Source: Amblyornis subalaris (taxonomy: Eukaryota > Chordata > Aves > Passeriformes > Ptilonorhynchidae). From it: 64,000 bases of DNA. Below, in pieces: positions 63,224 through 64,000 of this stretch; the stretch's first letter is position 1; each line of letters begins with the position of its first letter. The translations under genes and the position numbers were made by a program. The notes beneath the pieces are model-generated. The model made no database searches, was not told where the DNA came from, and saw only the letters and a program-made list of their open reading frames with translations. The stretch is taken from contig JACAXG010000111.1 of NCBI GenBank assembly GCA_018881555.1, forward strand, positions 2,445,055 to 2,509,054. Direction: 5' to 3'.

Positions 63224-64000
63224 TCTTCCTACTGAGAACAGTAAAAAAAACCGGCATTCACTTCAGTAAAGAGTGGGAAATAGGCTGGAAAGTATATGTC
63301 TCACACAGGTTCAAGGCCAGTTAAGGTGATATCCTCATGAAAAGAAGAAAACAAAAACACCACAAAAGCAGCAGCACTGTGTCTATTCAATGATGAAAGA
63401 AAAGCTACTCAACAGCCAAACCACACAAATGCTGCAATTAGTGTGGCTTTTGGCTGTACAATATTACACAAAGCTGCACATTTGAGAGTTTTGTGTAGTT
63501 TGAGCTGCATCTGACATTGATTTTTCTATTGTGTAATCAAGTGCAGCAAAGGTCTTTGTTAGGGTGCTGCCACCCAAAGTTATGAAGCAGAGAAAAAGGA
63601 ATAGTGTGTCAATTTAGTGTGTCCTTCTCAGGTGTAAAATTACAAAAACAGCCTCTATATGCAAAAGTGTGTCTTGATATGAACAGAGGTGACAAACCCA
63701 TAGGTAGCATGTAAAGGGTTTATCCTCAGATTACTTTGATTTGCACACAGCTTGTTTGCTACAGTGCAGTAGAAATTTTGTCAGTCTTCTCTGCAGAGTC
63801 AGAGAAGTGTGTGAATGAGCAATCAAATTATTGGGACATGTATTTGCATGACCTTCAGGTGCTCAGTCTGTGCATTGCACTCCTTTATGTAGACTTAGGG
63901 AAGTGTTAAAAGGCAGCTTTTAATGGACAGCATCTACCTGTAAAATAATCTGGTATGTATCAGTCTACAGACCACCAGATTTGTCCTGTGCCCACGGCAC
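63224..64000. other. Intergenic, nothing recognised
   Basis: Right edge of the window. No exon or repeat that I can identify. Confidence 0.6.

Noticed and set aside
1..64000. tRNA, rRNA, snoRNA, CRISPR, operons, ribosome binding sites and bacterial elements
   Set aside because: No cloverleaf-like A/B box pair, no regularly spaced repeats with unique spacers, and no dense coding. The window is a vertebrate gene region.

Overview
The window is nuclear DNA from a bird. Evidence: about a dozen CR1 LINE fragments carrying the avian 3' tail (ATTCTATG-like units), many solo LTRs of kinds common in bird genomes, long introns, one CpG island, and one recognisable vertebrate gene. Order and species cannot be fixed from the sequence; the LTR set looks neoavian, possibly passerine. 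The gene is Z-linked in chicken as far as I recall, so a Z-chromosome origin is a reasonable inference.

The only gene I can support is DTWD2 (tRNA-uridine aminocarboxypropyltransferase 2). It lies on the minus strand and fills the left three quarters of the window. Four coding exons were found: exon 1 at 47177-47310 inside a CpG island, exon 2 at 20790-20880, exon 3 at 14715-14809 and exon 4 at 2834-3023. All have GT/AG boundaries, and their phases join without a break into about 170 residues. These cover the N-terminal cysteine cluster and the central DTW domain. The C-terminal exon(s) are not here and must lie beyond base 1. Introns 1 to 3 measure 26.3, 6.0 and 11.7 kb.

The introns hold CR1 fragments, mostly in the gene's sense orientation, and solo LTRs, mostly antisense. 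Several LTRs keep exact 5- or 6-bp target-site duplications. Two antisense LTRs sit only 90 and 81 bp beyond the 5' splice sites of exons 2 and 3. A CR1 3' end lies about 200 bp inside intron 1, at the edge of the CpG island.

To the right of the CpG island (about 47.7-64 kb) I see no gene. This flank upstream of DTWD2 carries three LTRs of at least three families, two tandem CR1 3' tails and an older CR1 copy. No tRNA, rRNA, CRISPR, operon or bacterial-style feature is present. Most open reading frames are chance or repeat-derived. I found no undescribed biological system; the points worth checking are the gene model and the way the repeats are arranged around it.
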